The notes: generated by a model not told the origin, from the sequence alone. A DNA stretch of 64,000 nucleotides from Hydractinia symbiolongicarpus (GCF_029227915.1 NC_079877.1:8990001-9054000), one strand, 5' to 3'. Counted from the first letter of the stretch, positions 19,293 to 29,379 are shown. Numbers and translations: made by a program.

Positions 19293-19380
19293 GAAGGTAG
19301 GTAAGCTGAAATGTGTCTGATGTAAGGTGTAGTTTAGTATTGCGAACAGCACTCGAACTATGACCTTTTTACCATTTCCA

Positions 19381-19453
19381 GGGGGATTAGCTCACATGGT
19401 AGAGCGCTCGCTTTGCATGCAAGAGGTACCGGGATCGATGCCCGGATCCTCCA
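19381..19453 (+). tRNA. trnA-TGC: tRNA-Ala(TGC), unit 15, anticodon-stem variant
   Basis: G41 to A at 19421 makes a C:A mismatch in the middle of the anticodon stem. Confidence 0.88.
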
Positions 19454-19712
19454 AGACGATGTTTTTAATTTATTTATTTTTATACTAATTTCAGTAGTTG
19501 CCAATGGTCATAAGAGGATTTATGATGCTCCTAAGATTACCTGGTATTAATAATAATAATAATAATACTAAACCGCGCTGCATATGTCTAGAGCATTTCT
19601 TGCTGTTTAATTTCGCATTGACAGTATACACAGTTTCAGCTTTTAACATGATCGACCGTGTGGCATTCGGGCATTGACGCCATCGCGAACATATTATTTA
19701 AATATGAACTCG

Positions 19713-19784
19713 TCCTCGGTAGTATAGTGGTAAGTATCCCCGCCTGTCACGCGGGAGACCGGGGTTCGATTCCCCGCCGGGGAG
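19713..19784 (+). tRNA. trnD-GTC: tRNA-Asp(GTC), unit 16
   Basis: Consensus copy. Confidence 0.96.
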
Positions 19785-19857
19785 GTTCTTTTTATCTTGT
19801 CAATGTTTCGTTTCACGTCAGTAGCGTTCGCGGGACTGTCCGGGAATACAGATTTAC

Positions 19858-19930
19858 GCCCGGTTAGCTCAGTCGGTAGAGCATCAGACTTTTAATCTGA
19901 GGGTCGCGGGTTCGAGTCCCTCATCGGGCG
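19858..19930 (+). tRNA. trnK-TTT: tRNA-Lys(TTT), unit 16
   Basis: Consensus copy. Confidence 0.96.
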
Positions 19931-20037
19931 TAACAATTATTTGGTACGATGGTGAACTAACTTTCACCACAATGTCTTGTCGAAAGAGGATGAATAACGT
20001 AACATTTGCGGAGTGGCAAAGGCGAAGCAAACTTGAT

Positions 20038-20110
20038 GGGGAACTAGCTCAGATGGTAGAGCGCTCGCTTAGCATGCGAGAGGTACCGGGATCGATGCCC
20101 GGGTTCTCCA
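20038..20110 (+). tRNA. trnA-AGC: tRNA-Ala(AGC), unit 16
   Basis: Consensus copy. Confidence 0.96.
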
Positions 20111-20178
20111 ATGCCTTTTCCATAGGCGTAAAATAAAAGAAATTTGCGCAGAGCAATTTGCAGCAGCGTTCGTGTCAT

Positions 20179-20294
20179 GTCGGGATGGCCGAGCGGTCTA
20201 AGGCGCCAGACTCAAGACAAAATGTTCTTCCACTCATCGCGTGGAGAATTCTGGTCCTCGAATGAGGGCGTGGGTTCGAATCCCACTTCCGACA
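20179..20294 (+). tRNA. trnL-CAA: tRNA-Leu(CAA) with intron, unit 16
   Basis: Consensus copy. Confidence 0.96.
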
Positions 20295-20335
20295 ACTTTT
20301 CCCTGCCACACAAAATTTTAGGCCTAAAATGCAAG

Positions 20336-20429
20336 TCCACCGAGCCGGATTTGAACCAGCGACCTAAGGATGCCTGAGTGGTATAAGTTCGTCTACAGTC
20401 CTCCGCTCTACCAACTGAGCTATCGGTGG
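20336..20429 (-). tRNA. trnY-GTA: tRNA-Tyr(GTA) with intron, unit 16
   Basis: Consensus copy. Confidence 0.95.
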
Positions 20430-20522
20430 ATGTAGCATCGTACAGTTCTTGTGCAGGACTATGCAGGTCATGTCACGTTTGTAGTATGACGTGGTTTTTA
20501 AAATGATGCGATAGCTCGCACG

Positions 20523-20594
20523 TAGCAGAGGGTGGTTTCGATCCACCGACCTCTGGGTTATGGGCCCAGCACGCTTCCTCTGCGCCACTCTGCT
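20523..20594 (-). tRNA. trniM-CAT: Initiator tRNA-Met(CAT), unit 16
   Basis: Consensus copy. Confidence 0.96.
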
Positions 20595-20682
20595 GAAGGT
20601 AGGTAAGCTGAAATGTGTCTGATGTAAGGTGTAGTTTAGTATTGCGAACAGCACTCGAACTATGACCTTTTTACCATTTCCA

Positions 20683-20755
20683 GGGGGATTAGCTCACATG
20701 GTAGAGCGCTCGCTTTGCATGCGAGAGGTACCGGGATCGATGCCCGGATCCTCCA
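20683..20755 (+). tRNA. trnA-TGC: tRNA-Ala(TGC), unit 16
   Basis: Consensus copy. Confidence 0.96.
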
Positions 20756-21014
20756 AGACGATGTTTTTAATTTATTTATTTTTATACTAATTTCAGTAGT
20801 TGCCAATGGTCATAAGAGGATTTATGATGCTCCTAAGATTACCTGGTATTAATAATAATAATAATAATACTAAACCGCGCTGCATATGTCTAGAGCATTT
20901 CTTGCTGTTTAATTTCGCATTGACAGTATACACAGTTTCAGCTTTTAACATGATCGACCGTGTGGCATTCGGGCATTGACGCCATCGCGAACATATTATT
21001 TAAATATGAACTCG

Positions 21015-21038
21015 TCCTCGGTAGTATAGTGGTAAGTA
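21015..21038 (+). pseudogene. 5' fragment of tRNA-Asp split by the transposon, unit 17
   Basis: The first 24 nt of tRNA-Asp, through the D-arm, then the transposon begins at 21039. The remaining 48 nt (50 with the duplicated TA) resume at 28527-28576. The gene is disrupted: its A and B boxes are now 7.5 kb apart. Confidence 0.95.
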
Positions 21039-21400
21039 CCCAGCCGGCACAAGACGTCTTTTAGACGTCTTAAGATGTCTTTTTTTAATCTTCTGTTAGA
21101 AAACGCTATTAAGATGTCTTTAATGCATCTTCTTAAGAACGTCTTTCAAAAGACATCTTTTATACGTCTTTTGAAAGTAAATAAATGCGAATCCTGTAGT
21201 ATACGCATTTTAGATGTCTTTTAGAAGATCTTTAAAAGACGTCTTTTAAAAGACATCTAAAAGTTATCTAAAATATATCTTTTAAAAGACGTCTTTCTCT
21301 TTTTGCTATAATGCATCTAAAACGCGTCTTTTAAAAGACGTCTTTTCCTACTTCTAAAAGTGGTCTAAAATGCGTCTTTTAAAAGACGTTCGATTTTTTA
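21039..21400. repeat. Left terminal and subterminal repeat zone of the transposon
   Basis: The 14-bp terminal repeat is followed by about ten copies of imperfect palindromes built on AAAAGACGTCTTTT, many in inverted pairs. They are probable transposase-binding sites and match the zone at the right end. Confidence 0.85.
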
Positions 21401-22494
21401 TATGGAAAATTCGATTTAAAATAACGGGGGTGTTCGCAAACTTAGTTAGCATGTTTATTTTGTAGGAAATCAATTTTTCACGAAATTGAAAGTGGTAATT
21501 GTCACTTTTAATTATTTTTAAATACTAATGTATTTTGGCGACCCTTCATAATACGTTTTTATTTCATTACGTCGTAATTTTGTTTTCCTGCACCCCCTGA
21601 CGGATATTCTTTGACACTTGACCGGAACACTCAATAAAAATTGGCGGTAGTTTCATGAAAGCATCTGCGGGATACCGGTCGTTTAAAAAGTAAGTATTTT
21701 TGTTTTGTGATTCTCGGAATAGAGTACAGCGGTTTTTAGTACTAAGTCTAAAGGTCAAATTCGTGTTCGGTTTCCCTGGACACAAAAAGTCGGTCCCGGC
21801 CATCTTTTACAGAAAGATGGCGATATGTAAACAAGCAAACCCAGCTAGCCAGCCAGTAGTCAAAAAAAAGGACAAAGACTGGAAAGAAAATATTAAAGAA
21901 ATCAAATTTGTTTTCTGGTTTTGGTGTTTAATGAAGGAACCGTTATTTTTATTCTATATGCTTTTATTTTTAGACAAAAACTATTTCTTTTAACCTTGAA
22001 AGAAATTGAGAAAATGTATATATTTTGTTTTTGTTATACACTGCTGAAGCTAGCTAATTAGTTATTAGGTAGCACCTAGCTATATAGGACGCTAGCTAAC
22101 TTCAAGCTAAATGGAAAATACTGTCTAATTTTATCTTTATCTAACTCTAATCCTAACCCTGTCTTATTGCTCTTCGGTACAAACTGTCAATGGAAGCTCT
22201 GCCCTCCGCCTTTCTTCCTTTACCAGTCAATCAACAAAGTCAATTTTTCATATTTACCATTCATGACACTGTCCAGGTGTTTCAGAGTGATTTTAATCTG
22301 CAGAAAGTTCAGTTATGCCATGTTTACATAATATCAACATACATAAAGAGACCACATAACTAAAAACTAATTATATTTTGGTGTCATTAATGAAAACATG
22401 TTTTGGTAAAATAAAATTTATATATATATACATTTTGTTTTTTAAATTTGAAACAAACCTTCAACTAAATTTTCAGATACTGTCACTTTGGGCA
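21401..22494 (+). other. Transposon leader, no supported gene
   Basis: No convincing coding sequence. An intron acceptor (TTTTCAG near 22476) lies just before the transposase ATG at 22495, so an upstream 5'UTR exon is likely in here. A short open frame from about 21820 is lysine-rich with no recognisable domain. Confidence 0.5.
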
Positions 22495-24378
22495 ATGAAT
22501 GATTCCCGTCTCCGCAAAGAAAGGAGATTGGTTAATCAAAAAGTTGACGAGATTTTAAACGGTGAAGATAGTGATCAACATGACCTGTTAAGCAATCCTT
22601 CTGACAATGAAAATGATAGATGTATCAGTTGTGATGACGAGCCTTTAGATTCCTCATTCTCATCAAATGAAAATGAAATTCTGTATAACAGTCTGGATAC
22701 AGTGACCAATCCAGAATCATTAATTTTATCTGACATTTCACGATGGGCAGCTAAAAGTGGATGTTCCAGAGAGTGTTTAAATCAACTTTTGTTGATATTA
22801 CGTAAACATGGCATGACTGAACTTCCTGCAGATAGTAAAACTCTACTTGAAACACCACGTCATGTCGAAACTGCTCATAAATGTGGTGGAATTTATTCTT
22901 ATGTTGGTATTGTTAAACAAGTGAAAAAGATGTTAAAACTTCACCACTGTCTTATGAATGAAAACAATCTTTTTTTGACAGTAAACATAGATGGCCTTCC
23001 TTTGTCAAAGTCATCTCAATCACAGTTATGGCCGATCCTTGGTTCGTTGAACAACTCTGACAGTGTTTTTGTTATTGCTCTCTATCATGGCACCTCAAAG
23101 CCCAATTCTACAAATGAATTTTTGGAAGATTTTTTAAACGAAGTAAATTTTCTTCAGATAAATGGCCTGGAAGTTGAGGAAAAAACATTTCAATTTTTTT
23201 TAAAAGCATTTGTATGTGATGCACCGGCAAGAGCTTTCTTGAAGTGTGTAGTCAGTCATACTGGGTATTATTCATGTGAGAGGTGTAATATAAAAGGCCA
23301 GTATATTGACAACCGAGTAGTATTTCTTCATGATGGTTCAGAAATAGCAAGGAACGATCAACATTTTAAACAATTTTTATACCATCCACACCAGAAATGT
23401 ATCAGTCCATTAGTCTCTCAGCTTAATTTTGATTGTGTGTCAAAGTTTACATTGGACTATATGCACCTTGTGTTGTTAGGAGTGATGAAGCGTATGTTGC
23501 AGTTCTTAACTAAAGGGCCACTTCAAATCAGGTTATCATCTAATCACATCTCACAAATTTCTTCTCGCTTGAATAATATTTCTGGTTCTATGCCAACAGA
23601 ATTTAATCGTCAACCAAGGCCCTTACGTGATCTTCCATACTGGAAAGCAACTGAATTCAGGCAGTTTTTGCTATATCTTGGTCCAGTTGTTTTGAAAGGG
23701 ATTGTTTCTCATAATGTGTATGAACACTTCCTTGGTCTTCATATTTCAATGAGCATCCTTCTAAATGATTCTAGTCAATCTCGTTATCGACTTTTGGGTT
23801 ATTGTCGAGAATTATTACTCTGGTTTGTCAGTAAATCAAAAGATGTTTATGGAAGAAAATTAATCTCTTACAATGTCCACTCATTGATCCACTTATGTGA
23901 CGATGCTGAAAATTTTCAAAGTTCCTTAAACCACCTATCAGCTTTCAAATTTGAAAATTATATGCAGGTGTTGAAAAAAAATGTTAGAAGTAATAATAAC
24001 CCGGTTGCCCAAGTTATCAAACGAGAAAGTGAATTGTCTTCTTTGGTTGAAAAGTCTAAACCCACCCCATTCATCTCTGCTGATCACCTGAAAGATTCTT
24101 GTTTTTTACTTGAATCAGGAAAGTTTTGTGTTGTTAATGAAGCTCAAAAACATTCTAACCAAATAATTGGGACAGTTTTAAAACCTTGCAGCCTTGGAAG
24201 TATTTACAAATCACCAGCAGAATCATCTTTGTTAAATATCTTTTTTGTTGAAAAGATTACTGGTAAACGAAAAGAATTTCCAAAAAACATGTTGAAAAGA
24301 AAAGTTGTTTGTTTACCACACCGAAATGGTTTTGCTCTTTTTCCTTTTCTACACGAATTTGAAAAAACAAAGTATTAG
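22495..24378 (+). CDS. CMC-like DDE transposase
   Basis: 627 aa. This should be the enzyme that cuts and pastes the surrounding 7.5-kb element. I start it at 22495 (MNDSRLRKERR), after a splice acceptor, not at an earlier in-frame non-ATG codon at 22378. The order is an acidic N-terminal tail (about 1-80), a helical region, then three conserved blocks. These are NIDGLPLSKSS..LWPILGSL (D at about 166), FVCDAPARAFLK..HTGYYSCERC (D at about 242, with a CxxC zinc pair nearby) and LDYMHLVLLGVMKRML (D at about 321, H after it). A distal SAFKFENYMQVLKK block (E at about 487) offers the candidate catalytic Glu. These blocks match the animal CACTA/EnSpm-type pattern that I know. The frame is open throughout with no intron. 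The exact family (EnSpm, Mirage or another CMC branch) is unresolved. Confidence 0.85.
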   Translation: MNDSRLRKERRLVNQKVDEILNGEDSDQHDLLSNPSDNENDRCISCDDEPLDSSFSSNENEILYNSLDTVTNPESLILSDISRWAAKSGCSRECLNQLLLILRKHGMTELPADSKTLLETPRHVETAHKCGGIYSYVGIVKQVKKMLKLHHCLMNENNLFLTVNIDGLPLSKSSQSQLWPILGSLNNSDSVFVIALYHGTSKPNSTNEFLEDFLNEVNFLQINGLEVEEKTFQFFLKAFVCDAPARAFLKCVVSHTGYYSCERCNIKGQYIDNRVVFLHDGSEIARNDQHFKQFLYHPHQKCISPLVSQLNFDCVSKFTLDYMHLVLLGVMKRMLQFLTKGPLQIRLSSNHISQISSRLNNISGSMPTEFNRQPRPLRDLPYWKATEFRQFLLYLGPVVLKGIVSHNVYEHFLGLHISMSILLNDSSQSRYRLLGYCRELLLWFVSKSKDVYGRKLISYNVHSLIHLCDDAENFQSSLNHLSAFKFENYMQVLKKNVRSNNNPVAQVIKRESELSSLVEKSKPTPFISADHLKDSCFLLESGKFCVVNEAQKHSNQIIGTVLKPCSLGSIYKSPAESSLLNIFFVEKITGKRKEFPKNMLKRKVVCLPHRNGFALFPFLHEFEKTKY

Positions 24379-25040
24379 AACTTACTTGTTATTCATGTTT
24401 GGCTTTACATTGCTTAATATGAAAAAGTGCATAAAGCATATAACTGTATATATATATACTATATTTATATGTTTTTACATTTTTACAAATTAATAAGTTT
24501 CTCTTTTGTGATTATTTGTTGAGCAAATTGTGTTTTCTTTCCGATTGAGCAACTTTTAGGAACGAAATTCTAGTTTGAGTGAAAAGCCATTATATACTTT
24601 AGGTACTTACACAAAAATTAGTGTATTTTGTTGTAACTCAAGTTGACCTCTACTATTTGGGATCCATTTTACATAATTTTTCAGTTGATATAGTTGAAAA
24701 GGTTACATCTTGTTACATATTGTGTGTACAATATATTATAATTACAAATAAAAATAAACGGTGTCGTCCTTCTTTCTTTAAATTACACGCTATTTTGTGT
24801 GCCCGTTGCACAACACTTTTCTGGCGGACAGACAAAATACGGCTATTATTATAGAGATAATAATAATAGAGTTAGTAACAATCAAGACTCAGCTAGTATA
24901 AATTTAATCAATGAATTGATTTCTCAATTTCTTTCAAGGAGCAATCATTTTGTTTAATGATGCATTAAACTCTTAAAAAGAAAGACTTTTGCATTACCTT
25001 TTTTTAATTTTTTTGCTTATTCTTTATTATTTTTTCATAG
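24379..25040 (+). other. Spacer between the two transposon genes
   Basis: AT-rich. On the minus strand a Helitron-like 5' terminus (TCTCTATAATAATAG, then CGTATTTTGTCTGTC) starts near 24857 and runs leftward. No matching 3' end was found. Nothing coding is supported. Confidence 0.4.
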
Positions 25041-25051
25041 ATTTGGTAGCA

Positions 25052-27450
25052 ATGAGTCATCAATGTGTTGAGTTTATTGATCGAGGCAGGACACAGATGT
25101 TGACTATCCCAAACGAGTGGATCAGTGGAGACAAGTTTTTTTGGCCCAATAAAAGTGTATATGAAGCAGGAAAACTCTTCAAAGCCAAAACACTCCCAAA
25201 AGATGATTGGCAAAGATATAAGATTACCAGGATCTTAAAAAACGGTATTTATAAATTAAATTTTCAAGATGTTGTGATATCCTTAACAAAATAAGACAAA
25301 TAATTTTCAAGTTTATAAATATATATATTGTTTTCGTTTTTAGGTAATGAAAGTGAATGTAATGCTGTGTCAAGCAGTATATCTGATAACGATGAATCAG
25401 AAAGTCCAGGTGTGTAAATCTTGTTTTTCCAAAGCCAATTTTATATCCATGCTTTTTAAACATGGTGTAATGTTTACTTCTAAAATTTTACTTGTAGTTT
25501 ATAATGATTTGCTTCCCCAAACCTCGGAGTTAGCATTGCCAATTATTCCATCATTTTCTCCTCCAAAGAAAAAACAGCAGTAAGTATTGTCAAGAAATAA
25601 ATATTAAAGTATGTATGAAAAAACAAGCGCTAAACCGAAAGAGTTTCTATATATATATATATATATATATATGGATGAATTCTTAAGATAATAAAAAGTT
25701 TTTCTATAGCAATTGAACAATCTAAAAGGCTAGTATTTTTTTATACATACTGTATATTGAGACATATTTTACATGTCTTAGTGATTATAAAGAATTAACT
25801 TATTCTTCAGCCTTGCTAACGATGTGTCATTCGAAGTTCCTGACACACAGAATCTGAGTTTTTTGAACTTGTGCAATGTGGATAACAGGTAAATAAGATT
25901 ATTTATTATATTGTGATTGTTTAACACCCTGTCTATAAAAAACTTGTTAAGGATTCAATTTCATTGGCATTATTGTTTACTTTTAATAGTTCGGCTTTCA
26001 ATAATCTGTCATCAATATTGACACATCAGCCTTGCTTTGAAGAAAGTGGAAACACGTACGTTTTTGATTTAATTATTTTATTCGTTGTGTGATAATATGT
26101 TTGTAATGTGAAAATGTATGTGTAATGTTTTATTGAGTTTTTGGGTCATTCTGAAGATTAGTTTCCGAATTTTTATAGCTCTCAAAGTTCATCAAAAAAA
26201 CCATCATTAGACTCGTTACAAGGTATAACTTTTCTTTGTAATCTTTGTAAACGTCCAATACTATGTTTTTAATTTTCCTTTGTTTAAATGGGTTTGTTAC
26301 ATTTTATATACAATTTAGAAACATGCAATCAGATTCTGGAGAATCAAAAGAAAATGTGCAGGTACCTTGTTCGCCTGGAAAGGCGAATAGATGGTATGGA
26401 AGGGCAAAACCAGGTACCAGTTGACAAAAGGCCTCTGGTTCAAATTGACAACAGGGAAGAACTTGAGCTTTGTGAGGAACGTTTGGGAAATCCTGAAGAC
26501 TTCACGGCAATGGTGAGGTTTTTATTAGCCTGATATCCCATTTTAACATTGAATGATATTTTTATTATTTGATCATTATCATTTAATGTCGACATCATGA
26601 CTCAAATCGGAAAGCAATGTAAAATTGTTCAGTTTTAACTTTATGACTTTAAAAATAAACATCTGTTTATCGATAAACGCATTGGTGGGAACCAGGCTTT
26701 AGTGATTTTATTTATATTCTTAATTTTGAAACTAGCATTATTGTAATACCTTTAATTTACACAATCTAGTTTATCTTTTTAGAAACAACAAATATCACAA
26801 ATTGGCGGGGTGGACTACAGAGATGCTGTACGTCTCGCAATGAATAGGTAAAGGTATAATTTTTTCTCCTTAAGGAAATACACTCTCCTTAGTAGTTTAT
26901 TTCTACTTACCTTTAATTTTAATTTTAATTTTCGTCAGGATCTTCACCACTACATTCATGGCGCAAGCCAATTTAAAAGGCAAGAAAGACAAAGTCCCGC
27001 TGGAAGGGAAATTAATTTATAGAATTATAGTAGGTACGTGTATTAGCTGATGTATTACGTTGTTACCCTTCTATGTATGGTGTGTTTTCTCTTAGTTTTT
27101 GGATAGAGAGATTGATTGAGAAAGGCACGGTTGATTCAAGTTATAATGTTTTAAGAATGTTCTACTGTGCTACAGTCATTTACAAAAATAATGAGTAAAT
27201 CGTTTTGCTATTACATAGTATGCAAATGATCGCGTTAGGTTCATTGGTCTATTTCTCAAACATTTACTGACTACGTTTCTATAAAAATCTATTATTTATC
27301 TGGAAATAAGCTATTTCTTTCTCTCTAGAATCTGTCAACGAGCGTTTTAAAGATGCGAACGAACAAGAGATGAGACGCATAATTGGAACCAAACTTCGAA
27401 ACGCTCCCAGTCAAAGGATCAGGGACATAAGGGGTACCTTAAATGTATAA
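25052..27450 (+). CDS. DUF4806-type transposon companion protein, ten exons
   Basis: I join ten exons: 25052-25244, 25344-25409, 25498-25579, 25811-25888, 25990-26055, 26179-26222, 26319-26512, 26783-26847, 26939-27033 and 27329-27450. All junctions are GT-AG, and the total of 1005 nt gives 334 aa plus stop with no frame break, which is strong support. A noncoding start of exon 1 lies at 25041-25051 after a CAG-type acceptor. The N-terminal part (MSHQCVEFIDRG..IPNEWI..FFWP) is the small domain often paired with DUF4806. The middle is Ser/Asp-rich linker. The C-terminal part (ELELCEERLGN.., QISQIGGVDYRDAVRLAMNR, LKGKKDKVPLEGKLIYRI) fits DUF4806. AATAAA lies at 27465-27470. The role in transposition is unknown. 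I infer a DNA-binding or regulatory accessory, by analogy with two-gene transposons such as Harbinger. Confidence 0.82.
25649..25672. repeat. (TA)n microsatellite
   Basis: About twelve TA dinucleotides within intron 3 of the DUF4806-type gene. Confidence 0.9.
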
Positions 27451-28009
27451 ATTTCCAAAAAACAAATAAAAAGCCCTTTCGACTTACCTCATTTATGAAT
27501 GTCATTTATACATTTAATATATCTCTTTTTGTTTCTTCTGAACAGACTTCCTTATTATTTCCAATATTTATTTTGTTTATTTCGGCCTTGCAAGCGTTAC
27601 GACGAATTTCAACTACTAGCAACTTTCACAAAATTTTTAAGGTGACTCTTTCATATGGCCTAAGCTCAATATGCTTAAGATTTTTTCGACTAGAGTTCCA
27701 ATTTATGCTTTAAATAGCATGGATAAGTTCACAAGTAGAATTCGTATTACAGATTATTGTAATGATCACAATTTGTAAATATGAATATATAAATGAATTG
27801 TATAGTGTTGATTATTAATAATATTTTATTTATTTATTTCCGGTTATATTTAAATTATATTTATGTAATTATAAAATATATTTATTGTACGAGTTTGATA
27901 TAAAAAGTTCAAAATATTTTTATCGCAAAATATTTGTCGTCTTTCATGTCGTTATTTCTGCAATTTATTAAAAATGTACGTTTTAAAACGTTAACGTAAA
28001 CGTCTTAAA
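27451..28009 (+). other. 3' flank of the companion gene, inside the transposon
   Basis: AT-rich, with a polyadenylation signal at its start. No further gene is seen before the right subterminal repeats. Confidence 0.5.
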
Positions 28010-28526
28010 TTTATTTTATCAAATGCCTACAAAAACAACAAAAACAAAGGAAGACGTCTTATAGATAGATAAAAGAAGTCTTTGTCAAGATGCATTTAAG
28101 AAGTTGCATTTAAGATGCATTTTAGTCGCTTCTACATCTGTAAAAGGTCTAAAAGGCGTCTTTAAAAAGACGCGTCGTAATAGTTTTTCTTAAAAACGTC
28201 TAAAAGAAGTCTTTGGGAAGATGCATTTAAAAAGTTGCATTTAAGATGCATTTTAGTCGCTCCTACATCTGTAAAAGGTCTAAAAGACGTCTTTAAAAAG
28301 ACGCGTCGTAAAAAAAATTCTTTAAAACGTCTAAAAGACGTCTTTGGAAAGACGTCTTTTAAAAGATGTCTAAAAGAGATCTTTTGGAATGCATCTTTGA
28401 AAAGACCTCTTTTAGACGCTTAAAAAGATGCATTATAGACGGACAAATCAGCGCTAAAAAAGACGTCTTTTAGAAATGCGGAAGATGTCTAAAAGACGTC
28501 TTTTAGACATCTTTGTGCCGGCTGGG
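28010..28526. repeat. Right terminal and subterminal repeat zone of the transposon
   Basis: Dense AAGACGTCTT / GATGCATTT motifs, including a direct duplication of about 120 bp (about 28075-28180 against 28202-28310). It ends in TTGTGCCGGCTGGG, the complement of the left terminus. Confidence 0.85.
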
Positions 28527-28576
28527 TATCCCCGCCTGTCACGCCGGAGACCGGGGTTCGATTCCCCGCCGGGGAG
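28527..28576 (+). pseudogene. 3' fragment of the split tRNA-Asp, unit 17
   Basis: Continues the gene interrupted at 21038. G to C at 28545 also breaks the anticodon stem (ACGCCGGAG instead of ACGCGGGAG), consistent with decay after inactivation. Confidence 0.93.
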
Positions 28577-28649
28577 GTTCTTTTTATCTTGTCAATGTTT
28601 CGTTTCACGTCAGTAGCGTTCGCGGGACTGTCCGGGAATACAGATTTAC

Positions 28650-28722
28650 GCCCGGTTAGCTCAGTCGGTAGAGCATCAGACTTTTAATCTGAGGGTCGCG
28701 GGTTCGAGTCCCTCATCGGGCG
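28650..28722 (+). tRNA. trnK-TTT: tRNA-Lys(TTT), unit 17
   Basis: Consensus copy, just right of the transposon. Confidence 0.96.
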
Positions 28723-28829
28723 TAACAATTATTTGGTACGATGGTGAACTAACTTTCACCACAATGTCTTGTCGAAAGAGGATGAATAACGTAACATTTG
28801 CGGAGTGGCAAAGGCGAAGCAAACTTGAT

Positions 28830-28902
28830 GGGGAACTAGCTCAGATGGTAGAGCGCTCGCTTAGCATGCGAGAGGTACCGGGATCGATGCCCGGATCCTC
28901 CA
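28830..28902 (+). tRNA. Chimeric tRNA-Ala(AGC/TGC), unit 17
   Basis: The 5' part is from Ala(AGC) (GGGGAAC, anticodon AGC) and the 3' end is from Ala(TGC) (ATCCTCC). The acceptor stem therefore has A5:C68 and C7:A66 mismatches. G3:U70 is kept. The 645 bp between the two parental genes (Leu, Tyr and iMet) are gone. Confidence 0.85.
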
Positions 28903-29161
28903 AGACGATGTTTTTAATTTATTTATTTTTATACTAATTTCAGTAGTTGCCAATGGTCATAAGAGGATTTATGATGCTCCTAAGATTACCTGGTATTAAT
29001 AATAATAATAATAATACTAAACCGCGCTGCATATGTCTAGAGCATTTCTTGCTGTTTAATTTTGCATTGACAGTATACACAGTTTCAGCTTTTAACATGA
29101 TCGACCGTGTGGCATTCGGGCATTGACGCCATCGCGAACATATTATTTAAATATGAACTCG

Positions 29162-29233
29162 TCCTCGGTAGTATAGTGGTAAGTATCCCCGCCTGTCACG
29201 CGGGAGACCGGGGTTCGATTCCCCGCCGGGGAG
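29162..29233 (+). tRNA. trnD-GTC: tRNA-Asp(GTC), unit A
   Basis: Consensus copy. Confidence 0.96.
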
Positions 29234-29306
29234 GTTCTTTTTATCTTGTCAATGTTTCGTTTCACGTCAGTAGCGTTCGCGGGACTGTCCGGGAATACAG
29301 ATTTAC

Positions 29307-29379
29307 GCCCGGTTAGCTCAGTCGGTAGAGCATCAGACTTTTAATCTGAGGGTCGCGGGTTCGAGTCCCTCATCGGGCG
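29307..29379 (+). tRNA. trnK-TTT: tRNA-Lys(TTT), unit A
   Basis: Consensus copy. Confidence 0.96.

Larger units (their letters stand above)
1..21038. repeat. Tandem tRNA-gene array, left block (16 complete units plus the start of unit 17)
   Basis: Units begin at 1, 1303, 2605, 3907, 5209, 6511, 7813, 9115, 10417, 11719, 13004, 14306, 15608, 16911, 18213, 19515 and 20817 (interrupted). The period is 1302 bp, except unit 10 (1285 bp, 17-bp deletion) and unit 13 (1303 bp, one inserted A). Relative to a unit start S the genes lie at Asp S+198, Lys S+343, Ala(AGC) S+523, Leu S+664, Tyr S+821 (minus), iMet S+1008 (minus) and Ala(TGC) S+1168. Each unit opens with an AT-rich spacer that carries an (AAT)n microsatellite about 30 bp in. 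By eye, most units differ from the consensus at zero to four positions, which points to recent amplification or ongoing homogenisation. The left end of the array is outside the window. Confidence 0.97.
21039..28526 (+). mobile_element. CMC-like (EnSpm/CACTA-Mirage-Chapaev) DNA transposon, 7488 bp, in a tRNA-Asp gene
   Basis: Both ends are visible. The left end starts CCCAGCCGGCACAA and the reverse complement of the right end starts with the same 14 bases. The intact array reads GGTAAGTATCCCC at the site. Here TA is present on both sides (21037-21038 and 28527-28528), giving a 2-bp TA target duplication. Subterminal zones (21049-21400 and about 28010-28515) are packed with palindromic GACGTCTTTT/AAAAGACGTC motifs, typical of transposase-binding arrays. 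The interior holds a transposase (22495-24378) and a DUF4806-type gene (25052-27450), both plus strand and both open. Family knowledge: CMC elements make 2-4 bp duplications and encode DDE transposases with a zinc-binding insertion. A Mirage or EnSpm-like placement is inference. The intact frames suggest a recent, possibly autonomous insertion. Confidence 0.92.

Noticed and set aside
1-21038. CRISPR-like or satellite interpretation of the regular repeat
   Set aside because: The period is 1302 bp with seven intact tRNA genes per unit, so it is a gene array.
21567-21993. Overlapping short frames in the transposon leader
   Set aside because: No recognisable domain, and they lie upstream of the splice acceptor of the transposase. 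They are probably untranslated leader.
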